Below, in pieces: positions 1 to 8,036 of a DNA stretch of 61,532 nt (its first letter is position 1; each line of letters starts with the position of its first letter). The notes beneath the pieces were generated by a model. It was not told the DNA's origin and searched no databases. It was given only the letters and a program-made list of their open reading frames with translations. The translations under genes were made by a program, and so were the position numbers. Origin of the DNA: Puia dinghuensis (GTDB lineage: Bacteria > Bacteroidota > Bacteroidia > Chitinophagales > Chitinophagaceae); NCBI GenBank assembly GCA_026225275.1, contig JAMFSL010000089.1:1-61532 (forward strand). Reading direction: 5' to 3'.

Positions 1-149
1 ATTGATTGAGTAATAGTACCGAAAGAAATGCCCAGCAACAACCCCGTCACAATAGATACGACCAGGAAGGCCAGGAAAGCATTGACCTTCCCCCAGGAGA
101 TCAGCACCACCAATAACAGAATACCAAACAATACGATGTATAGGTGCAT
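1..149 (-). CDS. GntP-type gluconate permease, N-terminal part (cut by window edge)
   Basis: The first 49 codons of a membrane transporter read leftwards out of the window, starting at an ATG at 149. The visible N-terminus is one hydrophobic segment, then SWGKVNAFLAFL and a second hydrophobic segment with GLLLGISFG. This is the usual opening of GntP-family gluconate/proton symporters. The start lies 14 bases behind the stop of the upstream sugar-acid dehydratase, so the two are probably co-transcribed and the permease would import the acid that the dehydratase uses. Only the first two membrane segments are visible, so the family call rests on their pattern and on the neighbour. Confidence 0.7.
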   Translation of the reverse strand, partial: MHLYIVLFGILLLVVLISWGKVNAFLAFLVVSIVTGLLLGISFGTITQS

Positions 150-163
150 ATTCAGACGCCTTT

Positions 164-1879
164 TTAATGCGAATCCCTGCTGACTTCCGAACCGGACCCG
201 CCATTGAGGAAATCCAGATCGGCCCCTTTATCCGCCTGTTGCACATGATTGACGTATAAATGGACATATCCCCGATCGGCACGCGGCGGCGCCGGCTGCC
301 AAAGTTCCCGTCTTTTCTGCAGCTCCTCTGCTGTAACGTCCAGGTGCAACCGCCGGCCTTCGACATCCAGCTCGATCCAGTCTCCATCCTTTACCAACGC
401 CAGCACACCACCGATCGCGGATTCCGGCGACACATGCAACACCACAGTGCCATAGGCAGTACCACTCATCCTTCCATCGGAAATTCTCACCATATCCGTT
501 ACCCCTTTCTCCAGCAATTTTTTAGGCAACGCCATATTGCCAACCTCCGGCATCCCCGGATATCCTACCGGCCCTACATTCTTCAGCACCATGACGCAGG
601 TCTCATCGATATCCAGATCAGGATCATCTATCCGCAGGTGATAATCTTCTATATTTTCGAATACCACGGCTCTTCCCCGGTGCTGCATCAGCGCAGGAGT
701 GGCGGCAGAAGGTTTGATCACGGCGCCATTAACCGAAAGATTGCCCTTTACCACGGCAATACCCGCATGCGGCAACAGCGGTTGGTCATAGGCGGCTATG
801 ACCTCCCGATTATAGCAGGTCTCCTTACCCTTTACATTGTCGGCATGGGTCTTCCCGTTGACGGTCATCGCATTCATGTCGAGGAGGTCCCGCAGCTCGT
901 TCAGGATCACCGGAAGACCGCCGGCATAATAAAAATCTTCCATCAGAAATTTCCCGGAAGGCATCAGGTTTAGCAGGAGTGGTATCCCGCTGCCCAACCG
1001 GTCGAAATCCTCCAATGCCAGCGGTATGCCGATGCGACCGGCGATAGCCGTCAAATGAATAATGAAATTTGTGCTTCCGCCGACAGCGGCATTGACCTTG
1101 ATGGCGTTCTCGAAAGCCTGCCGGGTCAGTATTTTGGATAACCGAAGATCCTCTTTCACCATCTCCACGATGCGCCGCCCCGAAAGATGCGCCAGCACCT
1201 TTTTACGGGAATCGACCGCCGGAATAGCTGCTGCCCCAGGTAAGGTCAGCCCCAGGGACTCCACCATGCAAGCCATAGTGCTGGCAGTGCCCATCGTCAT
1301 GCAGTGCCCGGGACTACGCGACATACAACTCTCTGCCAGAAGGTAATCTGCATCACTCAATTTCCCCGTTTTGCGGTCCTCGTCGAATTTCCAGACATGC
1401 GTGCCGCTGCCGATGTCATGCCCCTGGAATTTTCCGTTCAGCATCGGCCCGCCAGGTACCACCAGCGTAGGAAGATCGACACTGGCAGCCCCCATTACCG
1501 TCGAAGGAGTGGTCTTGTCACAACCCGTCAATAAAACGACTCCATCCAGGGGATTGCCGCGGATCGACTCCTCCGCATCCATACTCGCCAGGTTACGGAA
1601 CAACATCGCCGTCGGCTTCAGCAACGTCTCCCCCAGCGACATCACCGGGAACTCTAGCGGGAACCCGCCAGCCTCATAAACACCGCGCTTCACAACTTCC
1701 GCGATTTCCCGTAAATGTGCATTGCAGGGAGTCAGTTCGGACCAGGTATTGCATATACCGATCACCGGTCTGCCATCAAACATATCTTCCGGAAAGCCCT
1801 GATTCTTCATCCAGCTTCGGTAGATAAAGCCCATCTTGTCGGTCTTCCCGAACCAATGGCGGCTTCTTAACTCATTCAT
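164..1879 (-). CDS. IlvD/Edd-family sugar-acid dehydratase (arabinonate/xylonate/gluconate type)
   Basis: 571 residues. It should remove water from an aldonic acid to give a 2-keto-3-deoxy acid in the cytoplasm, using an iron-sulphur cluster and Mg2+. The three cluster cysteines of this family can be placed at C52 (in PCNAH), C120 (TGCDKTTP) and C193 (GHCMTMGTAST). The spacings of 68 and 73 residues match those of pentonate dehydratases. The active-site serine loop SDGRMSGTAYG lies near residues 467-477. Length and motifs fit the sugar-acid branch better than dihydroxy-acid dehydratase of branched-chain synthesis, and the adjoining GntP permease supports catabolism. The exact substrate (arabinonate, xylonate, gluconate or fuconate) cannot be read from sequence alone. 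Confidence 0.88.
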   Translation of the reverse strand: MNELRSRHWFGKTDKMGFIYRSWMKNQGFPEDMFDGRPVIGICNTWSELTPCNAHLREIAEVVKRGVYEAGGFPLEFPVMSLGETLLKPTAMLFRNLASMDAEESIRGNPLDGVVLLTGCDKTTPSTVMGAASVDLPTLVVPGGPMLNGKFQGHDIGSGTHVWKFDEDRKTGKLSDADYLLAESCMSRSPGHCMTMGTASTMACMVESLGLTLPGAAAIPAVDSRKKVLAHLSGRRIVEMVKEDLRLSKILTRQAFENAIKVNAAVGGSTNFIIHLTAIAGRIGIPLALEDFDRLGSGIPLLLNLMPSGKFLMEDFYYAGGLPVILNELRDLLDMNAMTVNGKTHADNVKGKETCYNREVIAAYDQPLLPHAGIAVVKGNLSVNGAVIKPSAATPALMQHRGRAVVFENIEDYHLRIDDPDLDIDETCVMVLKNVGPVGYPGMPEVGNMALPKKLLEKGVTDMVRISDGRMSGTAYGTVVLHVSPESAIGGVLALVKDGDWIELDVEGRRLHLDVTAEELQKRRELWQPAPPRADRGYVHLYVNHVQQADKGADLDFLNGGSGSEVSRDSH

Positions 1880-1968
1880 ATAGAAGTAATTTGTGGGAGC
1901 CTCCGGCGGCTCTGGCAGGGAAGTTATTCAATTATTCTCATCCATAGACGATAAGAATTTACTTAGCA

Positions 1969-2682
1969 TTATTCACCCTTCATGTACAACTTAAAACAGT
2001 CATTGATATAGACAAGGATGTCTACTGGAGCCGCCTTACGGCAATAATCATAGGAAGGCCGGTATTTTTTCATGAACTGAATGAGACTGTCTCCCTGGAA
2101 ATGGGTGATCTTCGTTACATATTCCTTACTATACCGGAAATTGACGTAATAATCCTGCTCCTCTTTCGACAGCCGTTTCTGCAGCTTTTCCCTTTGCCTC
2201 TCCGGCTTACCGGCATTGCGGAAAATATTCATTTCCACTCCGACACCATCCCCCGCCCGCTGATGTTCAAACCGGGGCGTATTGCCATTATCGTAGACCC
2301 AAGCGTATTCCTTCCGACGGTCCATCGAATCCAATTGATAGTTGCTGTATACTACGCTCACCGACTGCAGGCTTTGCGGCCTGACGGCCAGGGAGATCTG
2401 GTACGTATTGGTCAGCATGGATTCGGTAATGGTGACCGTATCTGCCTTATACCCCACGGAAGAAAAAGAAACATGGTCGCCGGCCATGACCTGGATACGG
2501 TAAGAACCATCCTCATCGGAAAGATCGTAACGCTGCTCGGTAATATTATGAATACTCACGGACTTCAGCGTATCCTCGCCATTTTTGGAAAAGATCCTGC
2601 CGGTCAGGAATTTCTGGGCAGATCCTTGTTCCGACAGCAACAACAGCAATAATGGTACAAATAAAAAGATTTTATAACGCAT
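1969..2682 (-). CDS. Secreted carboxypeptidase-regulatory-like domain protein
   Basis: 237 residues from the ATG at 2682, chosen because it gives a clean signal peptide (MRYKIFLFVPLLLLLLSEQG, then SAQ). An in-frame upstream ATG would bury it. Residues about 25-105 form a CarboxypepD_reg-like beta-sandwich (LTGRIFSKNGEDTLKSVSI, then DEDGSYRIQ and VSFSSVGYKADTV). This is the domain found at the N-terminus of SusC-like receptors and on many secreted Bacteroidota proteins. The rest is charged and not recognised. The protein is probably periplasmic or outer-membrane associated. The gene starts about 140 bases from the divergent NIPSNAP gene. No enzymatic function is visible. Confidence 0.7.
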   Translation of the reverse strand: MRYKIFLFVPLLLLLLSEQGSAQKFLTGRIFSKNGEDTLKSVSIHNITEQRYDLSDEDGSYRIQVMAGDHVSFSSVGYKADTVTITESMLTNTYQISLAVRPQSLQSVSVVYSNYQLDSMDRRKEYAWVYDNGNTPRFEHQRAGDGVGVEMNIFRNAGKPERQREKLQKRLSKEEQDYYVNFRYSKEYVTKITHFQGDSLIQFMKKYRPSYDYCRKAAPVDILVYINDCFKLYMKGE

Positions 2683-2823
2683 AAGTTTATCAGGAGTGCG
2701 CCAAGTTAGGTTTATTTCTGTTATTTGAAGGACCGTCGCTTTCAAGTTTTTGTTAAAACGTATTCCTTTTCTACATTTACCGACGGAATATCATTCCAGT
2801 TCCTCATTTTCAACAATTTATTT

Positions 2824-3714
2824 ATGAAAAAGTTGTTCGCCCAATGGGCTAGCCCGGGACGTGCTTTCCTGTCCTCACTCCTCCTGCCCTTCCTCCTCCT
2901 GCTGACAGGTTCAGGGGCTTTCGCCACCCCTCCCCGCATTGCTGCCCTGCCCGACCACAGCCCTCTCCCCTCGGGCGCCAAAGCCTTTGGCGACGGCGCC
3001 CCCAAACAGGCATTCTACGCCATCCGCGTCTACCAGCTCAAGACCCCACAACAGGAGGCCCGCGTGGACAGCTTCCTCCAATACGCTCTCATCCCCGCCC
3101 TGCACCGCCAGGGAATATCTCAGGTAGGTGTCTTCAAACCCGTGGGCAATGACACCGCCGCCATCCGTAAGATGTATGTCTTCATTCCCCTGAAGAACCT
3201 TGACCAATACGTTACCCTCCCGGCATCTCTCGCCAAAGACATGCGCTTCCTGGCCGATGGCAGCAGCTATCTCGATGCCGGCTACAACGATCCCCCTTAC
3301 GTTCGCATGGAATCCATTCTCCTCCAGGCTTTTCCCGATATGCCTGCTCACGCCGCCCCCTGGTCCGGTCAGCCCTACAGCCCCGACAGGATCTACGAAT
3401 TACGCAGCTACGAAGGCCCTACGGAAAAATTATTCGCCAATAAAGTGCAGATGTTCAACCAGGGCGGAGAAATTCCGCTGTTCGCCAGATTGGATTTTCA
3501 TGCGGTCTTCTATGCCTCCGTACTCGCAGGCGCCCACATGCCCAATCTCATGTACATGACCAGCTTCGACAATATGGCCGCCCGAGATCAGCACTGGAAG
3601 AGTTTCTTCGATGATCCCACCTGGAAGCAATTGGTAGCATCACCGGAATACCAGCACAATGTTTCGCATGTCGATGATATCTTCTTACATCCTGCGCCCT
3701 ATTCAGAATTGTAA
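2824..3714 (+). CDS. Exported NIPSNAP-family protein with two ferredoxin-like domains
   Basis: 296 residues from the ATG at 2824. This start is chosen because a signal peptide follows it (MKKLFAQW, then a long leucine stretch ending GSGAFA). Two NIPSNAP-type dimeric alpha/beta-barrel domains follow: one beginning FYAIRVYQLKTPQQEARVD with LIPALHRQGI, the second beginning RIYELRSYEGPTEKLFANKV with MFNQGGEIPLF and the terminal DPTWKQL. Family members of this type in Bacteroidota are secreted and of unknown activity. The gene converges on the GntR gene with only one base between stop codons, so there is no room for a separate terminator. The surrounding sugar-acid genes give only a weak hint of role. 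Confidence 0.75.
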   Translation: MKKLFAQWASPGRAFLSSLLLPFLLLLTGSGAFATPPRIAALPDHSPLPSGAKAFGDGAPKQAFYAIRVYQLKTPQQEARVDSFLQYALIPALHRQGISQVGVFKPVGNDTAAIRKMYVFIPLKNLDQYVTLPASLAKDMRFLADGSSYLDAGYNDPPYVRMESILLQAFPDMPAHAAPWSGQPYSPDRIYELRSYEGPTEKLFANKVQMFNQGGEIPLFARLDFHAVFYASVLAGAHMPNLMYMTSFDNMAARDQHWKSFFDDPTWKQLVASPEYQHNVSHVDDIFLHPAPYSEL

Positions 3715-3715
3715 A

Positions 3716-4357
3716 TCAGTAATTATTATCCAGTATTCTCTGCAGCACCTGCAGTGCCTGCCGTTGCTTCCTTGCTTTGATCGCCTGGTATAATTGCTCG
3801 TGTAGAAAATGGTTCATCGCAAACCGACTGATGCCATGACTCTCCCTCGCCGCAAAGAAATTCCGCAGGATCAATGTGAAATGAAAATAAAGATCCGTCA
3901 GCACCGGATTGCCCGCGGCCCGGGCTATCGCCAGGTGAAAAGCGATATCAGCTTCGGCACAGGCCTCCGGATTTTCCGCCTGAATGGCCTGCTTCCGCTT
4001 GTCCAGGTCCTGCGCTATCTCCGTCAACTGCGTCTCAGTATGCCTCTCCGTGGCAAGGTTCACGATCTCCTTCTCCAGTAAGAACCTCACCGCATTGATA
4101 TCGTCAAAATCGGCACGCCGAAGCCGCTGATCTATCGTCATCGCTTCGAAATGATTGTTCACGAAAGTGCCCGACCCCTGCTGCACTTTCAACAGTCCGG
4201 ACATGGCCAGGGTCTTGATCGCCTCCCGCACGGTCGACCGTCCCACCCCATATAACTTCATCAATTCCGGCTCTGCCGGAATTTTCTCCCCGGTTTTGAA
4301 TTTGCCGCTTTCGATATCAGCCTTCAACCGGTCGACTACCTCGCTGTATAATTTCAT
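3716..4357 (-). CDS. GntR-family transcriptional regulator, FadR/FCD subfamily
   Basis: 213 residues. Residues about 1-68 are the GntR winged helix, with KLYSEVVDRLKADIESGKF, KIPAEPELMKLYGVGRSTVR and the wing LKVQQGSGTFV. Residues about 85-210 are an all-helical FCD effector domain containing AEADIAFHLAIARAAGNP and a C-terminal HFLHEQLYQAI. The D/H residues in these segments are the usual metal ligands for binding a carboxylic acid. It is divergent from the oxalate decarboxylase gene, and three identical-architecture palindromes lie in the shared intergenic region, one of them over this gene's own -10-like box. A carboxylate-responsive repressor of itself and of the decarboxylase is the simplest reading; the ligand is not known. 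Confidence 0.87.
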   Translation of the reverse strand: MKLYSEVVDRLKADIESGKFKTGEKIPAEPELMKLYGVGRSTVREAIKTLAMSGLLKVQQGSGTFVNNHFEAMTIDQRLRRADFDDINAVRFLLEKEIVNLATERHTETQLTEIAQDLDKRKQAIQAENPEACAEADIAFHLAIARAAGNPVLTDLYFHFTLILRNFFAARESHGISRFAMNHFLHEQLYQAIKARKQRQALQVLQRILDNNY

Positions 4358-4384
4358 GGCCGTTGATCAGATTAATTAGGTCTA

Positions 4385-4392
4385 CAAACATA
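4385..4392 (-). promoter_or_regulatory. -7 box of the GntR-family gene
   Basis: On the minus strand this reads TATGTTTG, a perfect match to the Bacteroidota TAnnTTTG box, 28 bases before the regulator start codon. No clear TTTG -33 element is at the expected distance. The box is embedded in palindrome 1 (4386-4400), which would place the regulator across its own promoter. Confidence 0.5.
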
Positions 4393-4400
4393 CGATGTTT
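4386..4400. promoter_or_regulatory. Putative GntR operator 1
   Basis: Perfect inverted repeat AAACAT-ACG-ATGTTT. It overlaps the -7 box of the divergent GntR gene. It shares both half-sites and the 3-base spacer length with the two other copies in this intergenic region. Confidence 0.7.
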
Positions 4401-4493
4401 CCGCAAAAAAAGTTATAAATCAACCCCTTAAAAGCGTCATAAACCCGTCAGGCAAGTGAAAGCATGCCATTTTAAGCCCGTTATCAACTTGTT

Positions 4494-4508
4494 AAACATC
4501 AGATGTTT
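4494..4508. promoter_or_regulatory. Putative GntR operator 2
   Basis: Perfect inverted repeat AAACAT-CAG-ATGTTT, upstream of the oxalate decarboxylase promoter. Its centre is 20 bases, about two helical turns, from the centre of operator 3, so dimers bound at both sites would lie on the same DNA face. Confidence 0.7.
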
Positions 4509-4513
4509 TACAA

Positions 4514-4528
4514 AAACATATGATGTTT
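4514..4528. promoter_or_regulatory. Putative GntR operator 3
   Basis: Perfect inverted repeat AAACAT-ATG-ATGTTT. It ends one base before the TTTG -33 element of the oxalate decarboxylase promoter, a position suited to blocking or contacting RNA polymerase. Confidence 0.72.
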
Positions 4529-4529
4529 A

Positions 4530-4561
4530 TTTGGTTTTGGATTTTTTCTATACTAAGTTTG
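4530..4561 (+). promoter_or_regulatory. Bacteroidota-type promoter of the oxalate decarboxylase gene
   Basis: TTTG at 4530-4533, 20 bases, then TAAGTTTG at 4554-4561. This fits the primary sigma factor consensus of Bacteroidota (TTTG, about 20 bases, TAnnTTTG) exactly. Transcription would begin near 4566, leaving a leader of about 20 bases before the ATG at 4588. Confidence 0.7.
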
Positions 4562-4587
4562 TATCGCAAAATCACAATCATCAGTAT

Positions 4588-5766
4588 ATGCCAACATCAA
4601 GACGTAATTTCCTATCTGCAGCCTCCCTGTCCACACTCGGCATGGCTGCTATCAGCTCGACAGTCGGCTCACTCCTTCCCAACAAAGCAGCAGCCTCCCC
4701 GACGGGGCATCCCGGATCTACCACTGCACCTCGTCCGCTCGAAGAATTCGAAGACTTCATTTACGATATTGAGAACGGAACGAAAGGCTATGCCAGTGAA
4801 GGCGGTACGGCAAAAGAAGCCACGGTCGAAGAATTTCCCGTCTCACAAAGCATCGCCGGCGTATCCATGCGCCTCAACCCCGGGGCCTTCCGGGAGCTTC
4901 ACTGGCATTCGATTGCCGCCGAATGGGCTTATATACTGGAAGGCCAGGTACGGACGACGATTATCACCCCCGATGGCACAACGTCCACGGACGATTTCGA
5001 AAAAGGAGATATCTGGTATTTCCCCAAGGGCCACGGCCATATGCTGCAATGTTTGGGCGATAAGCCCTGCCATTTCCTGCTGGGCTTCGATAATGGCCAC
5101 TTTTCGGAATTCGGCACCTTCAGCATCACCGACTGGATCAGCCACACTTCCCCCGACATCCTGGCCCGCAACACAGGCCTCCCAGCCAGCTTTTTTGCAA
5201 AGCTGCCAAAGAAAGAACTTTATATCGGTGTCGGTAAACTGGCGACAGAACCCAGACCCAAAAACATCAACCCATCCCTCCCCTTCAGCACCTCCTCACA
5301 TAGATTCCGCATGGAAAAAGACGGAATCATGCAGGAATTCAAGGGGGGCTATACCAAATTGGTCTCATCACTGGAATTTCCTATCCAAAGTACCCTGACC
5401 GCCTTACGGATGGATATAGAACCCGGCAATATCCGCGAACTGCACTGGCATCCGAATGCCGATGAATGGCAATATGTAATGAGCGGTTCCGGCAATGTAT
5501 CCATCTTCGGATCGCACGGCCGCGTAAAGACAATGCCCTACAGTAAAGGAATGGTCGCATTTATCAAGCAAGGCTATGGTCACTACCTCGAAAATACCGG
5601 CACAGAAACATTAAAACTCATCGTCCTTTTCAACAGTCCAATTTACCAGGAGCTATCGTTGAACGACTGGTTAAATTCCAATCCGCCCCAACTGGTAGCC
5701 GATCATTTCGGTATGACCCCGGATCAAGCCTCTTCGCTGGTTAATCACCGGCAGGGGATTTATTGA
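4588..5766 (+). CDS. oxdC: Tat-exported bicupin oxalate decarboxylase
   Basis: 392 residues from the ATG at 4588; this start places a twin-arginine signal (SRRNFLS, residues 4-10) at the N-terminus and fits the promoter. The enzyme converts oxalate to formate and CO2 with Mn. Cupin 1 ligands are H105, H107, E112 and H151 (ELHWHSIAAEW, KGHGHML). Cupin 2 ligands are H286, H288, E293 and H332 (ELHWHPNADEW, QGYGHYL). The lid over site 1 reads SEFGT with E174 kept, where Bacillus OxdC has SENST; this glutamate separates decarboxylases from oxalate oxidases. Export suggests it detoxifies or consumes oxalate in the periplasm. It is divergent from, and probably controlled by, the GntR/FCD regulator. 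Confidence 0.9.
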   Translation: MPTSRRNFLSAASLSTLGMAAISSTVGSLLPNKAAASPTGHPGSTTAPRPLEEFEDFIYDIENGTKGYASEGGTAKEATVEEFPVSQSIAGVSMRLNPGAFRELHWHSIAAEWAYILEGQVRTTIITPDGTTSTDDFEKGDIWYFPKGHGHMLQCLGDKPCHFLLGFDNGHFSEFGTFSITDWISHTSPDILARNTGLPASFFAKLPKKELYIGVGKLATEPRPKNINPSLPFSTSSHRFRMEKDGIMQEFKGGYTKLVSSLEFPIQSTLTALRMDIEPGNIRELHWHPNADEWQYVMSGSGNVSIFGSHGRVKTMPYSKGMVAFIKQGYGHYLENTGTETLKLIVLFNSPIYQELSLNDWLNSNPPQLVADHFGMTPDQASSLVNHRQGIY

Positions 5767-5980
5767 CCCTCTTTCTCACATTATAATATATGATAACACT
5801 TATTATTTATTACAATTTTATAGCCTATTCGCCGCTAAAACTTTAATAAAACCTTTGTTTATTCATTTTTTTCCTAACCTTCGTCCCCGCTCTCTCTCAA
5901 ACACGATAAGGCCCTGATAGCACGCACCGTTGCCATTTCCGGTATAAATGGCGCCATTTAAACCATTCCTGATTTTTGCC

Positions 5981-6562
5981 ATGTTTGCACTATCAACCAA
6001 CCCCGACTATGCTGCCTTTTCGGTAAGACCAGTCAACAAAGCAACAGACCGCCCCGTGGTCCGGGAAATCTTCCGGCGGGAATTCTATGGCGACAAAAGA
6101 CTGTCTTATCCCGATGAAGGCTTATGGGAAATCTATGATCGGATGGAGATCGCCGGCTCCTTCGGCGCTTACTTCGTCTGTCGCGGTGAACAGGTACTCT
6201 TTCTGCTCGAAATCCATCCCCCCATTCAGATGGACCTGACCAGCGACTATTTCGCTGACCCGGGCGCCGTCGGGATCTACTTCTTCACCTTGTCCCGTGA
6301 CGAAACTATCTGTTATCCGGCCTTCCGGGCCTGCATCGCTTCACTTTTCGCAGAACCCGCTATCACCCGCATCCTGACCTCCCTCGGTCAGGCATCGGAA
6401 TACGACCCCAAGACGCGGCTACTGGAAAAATCGGGATTCTCCCGCCAATCAGCCTCCTCCGGCAGAACCACCGTCTACTGCTGTACCCGCGCCAGTTTTC
6501 ATGCCGAAAAGGTTCTTTCCACCGGCATACTATTTGCCTTCCCTTCTGCGTTAACGGAATGA
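5981..6562 (+). CDS. Possible GNAT-like acetyltransferase
   Basis: 193 residues if it starts at the ATG at 5981; an in-frame ATG at 5948 would add 11 residues. The opening FSVRPVNKATDRPVVREIF resembles the first strand and helix of GNAT acyltransferases (RPV..ATD at the N-terminus). The segment LLEKSGFSRQ near the C-terminus resembles the closing GNAT motif in which a neighbour residue precedes E/K-x-x-GF. The acetyl-CoA loop (Q/RxxGxG/A) is not clear. The last 25 residues look unrelated, and the reading frame may have decayed there. A GNAT remnant lies 150 bases downstream. The function is unknown and the family call is tentative. Confidence 0.4.
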   Translation: MFALSTNPDYAAFSVRPVNKATDRPVVREIFRREFYGDKRLSYPDEGLWEIYDRMEIAGSFGAYFVCRGEQVLFLLEIHPPIQMDLTSDYFADPGAVGIYFFTLSRDETICYPAFRACIASLFAEPAITRILTSLGQASEYDPKTRLLEKSGFSRQSASSGRTTVYCCTRASFHAEKVLSTGILFAFPSALTE

Positions 6563-6589
6563 ATATTCCTATCAAAACAACCCTCTTGT

Positions 6590-6673
6590 ATGAAGAACGC
6601 AGACAAACCATTCATCGGCATCATTATCGTTACTATAGCCATCCTTTATGGCGTTATCGCACTCCTGAGCTAA
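6590..6673 (+). CDS. Putative 27-residue membrane peptide
   Basis: An ATG at 6590 opens 27 codons: a charged head (MKNADKPF) followed by one unbroken hydrophobic segment (IGIIIVTIAILYGVIALLS) to a TAA. The composition is that of a single-pass small membrane protein. It sits between an acetyltransferase-like gene and a GNAT remnant. There is no clear ribosome binding site, which is common in Bacteroidota. It could equally be a chance reading frame. Confidence 0.35.
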   Translation: MKNADKPFIGIIIVTIAILYGVIALLS

Positions 6674-6714
6674 ACTATTTATCGCTCTGGAATTCCCTGA
6701 CCTTTGCCCAATAG

Positions 6715-6864
6715 TTCGGTTACCGTCAGGTCTATATCGAGACCATGCCGGAATTGCAAAAAGCAATGTCCGCCTACGAAAAATTTGGCTTTCGGTATTT
6801 GCAGGGGCCAATGGGTGATACGGGGCATTACAGCCGCGCCTTCTGGATGCTCAAAGATTTATAG
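6715..6864 (+). pseudogene. C-terminal remnant of a GNAT acetyltransferase
   Basis: The frame reads FGYRQVYIETMPELQKA, then AYEKFGFRYLQGP and HYSRAFWMLKDL before a TAG. This is the C-terminal third of a GNAT enzyme: the beta5 ETM segment, the AYEKFGF motif and the closing strand. Directly upstream, the same frame meets a TAG at 6712-6714, and no start codon or acetyl-CoA loop is present. It is therefore a truncated relic. The missing part is not elsewhere in the window. Confidence 0.65.
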
Positions 6865-7018
6865 AGCACCTGCTGCAACAAAAGAAGGGAAAGAATTAAA
6901 AACGGGCTGAGCCAATGGAATAACACTCCTATAAACATGGATAAGTTACGACGGAAGGGTAAAAAGGGTTGTCCGATCATCTCACCTGCGGTAGAAAAAA
7001 TCCAGGGGTCTGTAAAGT

Positions 7019-7639
7019 TCAGCCAGCCGGCTTCACTTCATAAATCGGACTGAAAAGATACAACTTTCCGGTGGCTACTTCGACACATTGATACCTTTTT
7101 CTTAATTTTTTCCCTTTTCGGAATAACCGTTGATCCTCCAGGATAAAAGATCCCCCCTCAGGGATTTGTTCCACCAATAATAACCCCTCCGTGTCCGCAT
7201 CATATCGCCTCAGCACACGCATCAGATTCTCATCCGCACAACTGCTGGCCGGAAGATTGTGCAGGTTCTTCTTCAACGCCGCCAGAATATCCGCGGGAAA
7301 AACCGACAACGGAATAAACTCCTCCAGGACCTTCCGGTAAATTCCCTTCCACTCCTTGCCATGCGACTGCACTCCATTACCGAACTCCATGAACGTCACC
7401 AGATGCGCCAGCTCATGAATCAGCGTGATCAGGAAGGAATAATGATTCAAATTCCCATTGACACTGATCCGGTGATTCTGCGCCCGCGTGGCATGCCGGT
7501 AATCCCCCAATACGCTCTTGCGCTCCCTTGTAATAGTCAGATGCACCTGGTAATGATTCAGATACTCCAGGATCAACGGAGCTGCCGGACCCGGGATCCA
7601 CCGGCTAAGGTATTCAAGCGGCGCTTCTTTCTTAGGCAT
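7019..7639 (-). CDS. SprT-like zinc metalloprotease domain protein
   Basis: 206 residues. The zinc site HELAH is at 75-79 with the expected third ligand H93 (SHGKEWK), preceded by the substrate-binding beta strands typical of SprT/Spartan domains (RISVNGNL). The C-terminal region after residue 115 is basic (RKGKKLRKRYQC) and carries no obvious zinc ribbon. SprT-like proteins are cytoplasmic and are linked to DNA-protein crosslink repair in eukaryotes; the bacterial role is unclear. Its start overlaps the stop of the upstream membrane protein gene by 8 bases, so it is the last gene of the bactofilin/AtpZ operon. Confidence 0.78.
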   Translation of the reverse strand: MPKKEAPLEYLSRWIPGPAAPLILEYLNHYQVHLTITRERKSVLGDYRHATRAQNHRISVNGNLNHYSFLITLIHELAHLVTFMEFGNGVQSHGKEWKGIYRKVLEEFIPLSVFPADILAALKKNLHNLPASSCADENLMRVLRRYDADTEGLLLVEQIPEGGSFILEDQRLFRKGKKLRKRYQCVEVATGKLYLFSPIYEVKPAG

Positions 7640-8036
7640 TTTTGGGGGACTTCCTGGTCAGTTGGGTTAATATTCTGACTTCCAGGTAGGTATAGAGGAT
7701 ATATAAAATAAAACAACCGAAGATACCATTCTTATTGGGCGGCCCCGGTGTCAATATATAAGCGCTCATCGCCAGCAGGCACACCAGCATCTTAACCACC
7801 AGGCTGCCATACATCATCCTAACGAAGGAATAAGCATTGGCTTTACTTCGTAACCCCCTGGTATACAGGTAAAAAGAGACCTTAGTTACAAATAATAATA
7901 CACTGTTGCCTCCCAGCAATACCCTGTAGTCTGTATTCCAGCCGGCCAATAACGGCCGCCCGGCCCATATCAATAATGTGGTAACAAAAAAAACGATCAC
8001 TATAGGCAGAAAAGGCCTGCCGGTTTTATTTTCCAT
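7632..8036 (-). CDS. Four-helix membrane protein of the ATP synthase neighbourhood
   Basis: 134 residues with four hydrophobic segments (about 11-30, 41-58, 78-95 and 102-122) and a basic tail (RKSPKNA). In many Bacteroidota an AtpI-like small membrane protein of this design sits between an AtpZ-type gene and atpB. Here the AtpZ-type gene is directly upstream, overlapping by 11 bases, but no ATP synthase subunit follows: the SprT-like gene takes that place. A role in assembling the c-ring or in Mg2+ uptake, as proposed for AtpI/AtpZ, is inference from position only. Confidence 0.5.
   Translation of the reverse strand: MENKTGRPFLPIVIVFFVTTLLIWAGRPLLAGWNTDYRVLLGGNSVLLFVTKVSFYLYTRGLRSKANAYSFVRMMYGSLVVKMLVCLLAMSAYILTPGPPNKNGIFGCFILYILYTYLEVRILTQLTRKSPKNA

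Noticed and set aside
4520-5398. 292-codon plus-strand frame overlapping the oxalate decarboxylase
   Set aside because: Out-of-frame shadow; the cupin frame contains both complete metal sites.
6937-7053. 38-codon plus-strand frame beginning MDKLRRKGKKG
   Set aside because: It overlaps the end of the SprT-like gene, has no family resemblance and no regulatory context.
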